Assembly (NCBI RefSeq): GCF_030686865.1
Contig: NZ_JAQYUS010000003.1
Location: 124,001 to 188,000 of the forward strand
DNA length: 64,000 nucleotides
Direction of reading: 5' to 3'
DNA from: Kaistella sp. SH40-3
GTDB lineage: Bacteria; Bacteroidota; Bacteroidia; Flavobacteriales; Weeksellaceae
Shown: positions 62,704 to 64,000 of the stretch, in pieces
Numbering within the stretch: the stretch's first letter is position 1
Layout: every line of letters begins with the position of its first letter
The notes under the pieces: generated by a model
The model's database searches: none
What the model saw: only the letters and a program-made list of their open reading frames with translations
What the model was told of the DNA's origin: nothing
Position numbers and translations under genes: made by a program

Positions 62704-63284
62704 TTACACATTAGTTAGTTTATTTTGAATAACGCAGATTTTAGTAAACATTAGGACACATTAGGTGACCGTATTAATTTTAAATTTTAGAATTATGGAG
62801 ATCACTCAAAAATATATTAATGAACTGACGTATAAATTACGGGTGCTTGCATTGAAGTTCATAAAATACTTGGTCCGGGACTTTACGAAAACATTTACCA
62901 CCAATGCCTTAAAAAAGAATTGGATTTATTAAATCTAAAATATAAATCAGAGTTGACAATTCCTTTCGATTACAAAGGAGAAATTATTGACTGTATCGTT
63001 AAGTGCGATTTTTTAATCGAAGATCTTATTGTACTGGAGATAAAAGCAGTTAACGAACTCTACAATATCCATCGCGCTCAAGCCATGAATTATATGAATC
63101 TATTGAAAGTTCCAAAAGCAATTCTCGTAAATTTTAATGTCAAAAACTTATATCACGAAGGTCATGAAACATTTGTCAGCAGATATTTCAGTCAGTTAAA
63201 ATAACAAATATCATTTCTTTCAACTAATGTGTTCTCTACTATTTTCAAAGCATTTCACTAAAAACTAATGTGACTAATGTGTAA
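62704..63284. repeat. Inverted ACATTAG repeat clusters bracketing the GxxExxY gene
   Basis: ACATTAG occurs three times on the left (62708, 62748, 62758), and its complement CTAATGT three times on the right (63224, 63265, 63274). The outermost pair extends to a perfect 11-bp inverted repeat, TTACACATTAG (62704-62714) and CTAATGTGTAA (63274-63284), 581 nt end to end. The arrangement looks like boundaries of a small repetitive unit that contains the gene. Confidence 0.5.
62795..63204 (+). pseudogene. GxxExxY family protein, frameshifted near the start
   Basis: The ATG at 62795 opens MEITQKYINELTYK, and the frame then leaves the family sequence. In the next frame the family core continues: TGACIEVHKILGPGLYENIY (the signature), DYKGEIIDCIVKCDFLIED, VLEIKAVNELYNIHRAQAMN and VNFNVKNLYHEGHETF. 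One A missing from the run at 62834-62836 explains the switch and would restore about 136 residues. The family resembles PD-(D/E)XK nucleases, with D/E and K in IVKCDFLIEDLIVLEIK. Function is not established. It lies between inverted repeats, apart from neighbouring genes. Confidence 0.8.
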
Positions 63285-63332
63285 AAAAAATTAATAAAAA
63301 CTTTGTGACTCTGCGGTTAAACAACATAAACA

Positions 63333-64000
63333 ATGAAAACAATATCTCCTTCAGAATTAAACAACTTTCAATTGCAGACGCTTTTGCAGACTGCCATTGC
63401 GCCACGGCCGATTGCTTTGGCCTCAACCGTTGATAAAGACGGGAACGTGAATTTAAGTCCGTTCAGTTTTTTTAATATGTTCAGCTCGAACCCGCCGATT
63501 GTGATTTTTTCGCCGGCAAGAAGAGTTCGTGATAATACCACGAAACATACTTTGGAAAATGTATTGGAAGTTCACGAAGTTGTCATCGGAATTGTAAACT
63601 ATAAAATCGTACAGCAGATTTCGCTGGCTTCAACAGAATATGGAAAAGAGGTTAATGAGTTCGTAAAATCGGGCTTGACGATGAAAGATGCAGATTTGGT
63701 AAAACCAAAACTGATCGAGGAATGTCCGGTAAATTTAGAATGTAAAGTTTTAGAAATAAAACATTTAGGAACAGAAGGTGGCGCTGGAAATTTGGTTATT
63801 TGCGAAGTCATTAAAATTCATGTTCGGGAGGAATATCTGAATGAGCAAGGAACATTAGATCAAAAAAAATTAGATCTCGTCGCCAGATTAGGCGGAAACT
63901 GGTATTCCAGAAATAATGCCACTAGTTTATTTGAAGTTCCAAAACCTTTAGTAACAAAAGGAATTGGTTTTGACAGATTACCTGAGGAAATTAAATTCAG
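63333..64000 (+). CDS. Flavin reductase-like (flavoredoxin) protein, 3' end cut by window
   Basis: An open frame from the ATG at 63333 (MKTISPSELNNFQ) to the window edge, 222 codons without stop. The flavin-binding split-barrel signature is visible: TAIAPRPIALASTVDKDGN, LSPFSFFNMFSSNPPIV and GNLVICEVIKIHVREE. Proteins of this kind accompany hppD and fahA in flavobacterial tyrosine loci, where their role is not defined; FMN-dependent reduction is likely. The leader comes out of the repeat region with no clear promoter. Confidence 0.88.
   Translation, partial: MKTISPSELNNFQLQTLLQTAIAPRPIALASTVDKDGNVNLSPFSFFNMFSSNPPIVIFSPARRVRDNTTKHTLENVLEVHEVVIGIVNYKIVQQISLASTEYGKEVNEFVKSGLTMKDADLVKPKLIEECPVNLECKVLEIKHLGTEGGAGNLVICEVIKIHVREEYLNEQGTLDQKKLDLVARLGGNWYSRNNATSLFEVPKPLVTKGIGFDRLPEEIKF

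Noticed and set aside
1..64000. CRISPR arrays, insertion sequences or prophage genes
   Set aside because: No regularly spaced direct repeats, transposase, integrase or phage structural genes were seen.

Overview
The window is AT-rich and dense with genes on both strands. It looks like chromosome from a member of the Flavobacteriia (phylum Bacteroidota), most likely the Weeksellaceae (Chryseobacterium/Kaistella group). The reasons are a complete gldK-gldL-gldM-gldN type IX secretion cluster, a PorZ-like protein with a type IX C-terminal sorting domain, a DUF4270 lipoprotein, promoters of the TAnnTTTG class, and A-rich rather than Shine-Dalgarno-like leaders. The genus is inferred from gene order and protein flavour, because no rRNA is present.

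Layout. 1-6.2 kb: a partial Rrf2 regulator, a small membrane protein, an Lrp/AsnC regulator and a TamB-like giant protein. 6.2-10.1 kb: tsaD, rsmE, trmH and a cytosolic asparaginase, separated by repeat-bearing spacers. 10.2 kb: tRNA-Ser(GGA) with a clear terminator. 10.5-20.6 kb: a tightly packed five-gene minus-strand operon. In transcription order it is a GAF-HD protein, a PycTM-type membrane protein, a very large outer-membrane lipoprotein (calcineurin-like phosphatase, then a kinase-like segment, then an Omp85-like barrel), a beta-propeller lipoprotein, and ppk1. 20.8-23.3 kb: a small acetyltransferase followed by three consecutive damaged genes (pirin, NADPH-FMN reductase, methyltransferase). 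23.5-26.6 kb: a short-chain dehydrogenase, a serine hydrolase and an HdeD-like membrane protein. 27-29.7 kb: sdhA-sdhB with no membrane-anchor gene beside them. 29.7-40.1 kb: a FAD oxidoreductase, then gldN-M-L-K, glmS, the DUF4270 lipoprotein and a half-length starch-synthase-like protein, all on the minus strand, with panC divergent. 41.2-41.6 kb: a Lys-Leu-Lys tRNA array. 41.7-49.1 kb: aroK, an S4-domain protein, a lipoprotein, recO, porZ, a 5'-nucleotidase split into two genes, and dapA. 49.1-51.2 kb: a BtuF-like binding protein and mgtE. 51.5-55.9 kb: a frameshifted aspartyl protease, lipoproteins, a Nudix hydrolase and an acyltransferase. 55.9-64 kb: a tyrosine/homogentisate degradation locus (hmgA, CoA-transferase, hppD, fahA, a flavin reductase running off the end), interrupted by a frameshifted GxxExxY gene bracketed by inverted ACATTAG repeats.

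How the genes work together. The gld genes and porZ build and serve type IX secretion. hppD, hmgA and fahA take 4-hydroxyphenylpyruvate to fumarate and acetoacetate, and the adjacent CoA-transferase could handle the acetoacetate or acetate produced. The most unusual unit is the 10-20.6 kb operon. It joins a cytoplasmic GAF-HD sensor or phosphohydrolase and a Pycsar-effector-like membrane protein to surface phosphoester chemistry and polyphosphate synthesis, with no nucleotide cyclase in the window. I rate it the best candidate for an undescribed system.

Limits. No similarity search was run; all family calls come from motifs and reading the translations. Several genes carry single-base lesions, two of them in short A-runs, so some may be sequencing errors rather than true pseudogenes. 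No CRISPR array, insertion sequence transposase, prophage or rRNA operon was seen.
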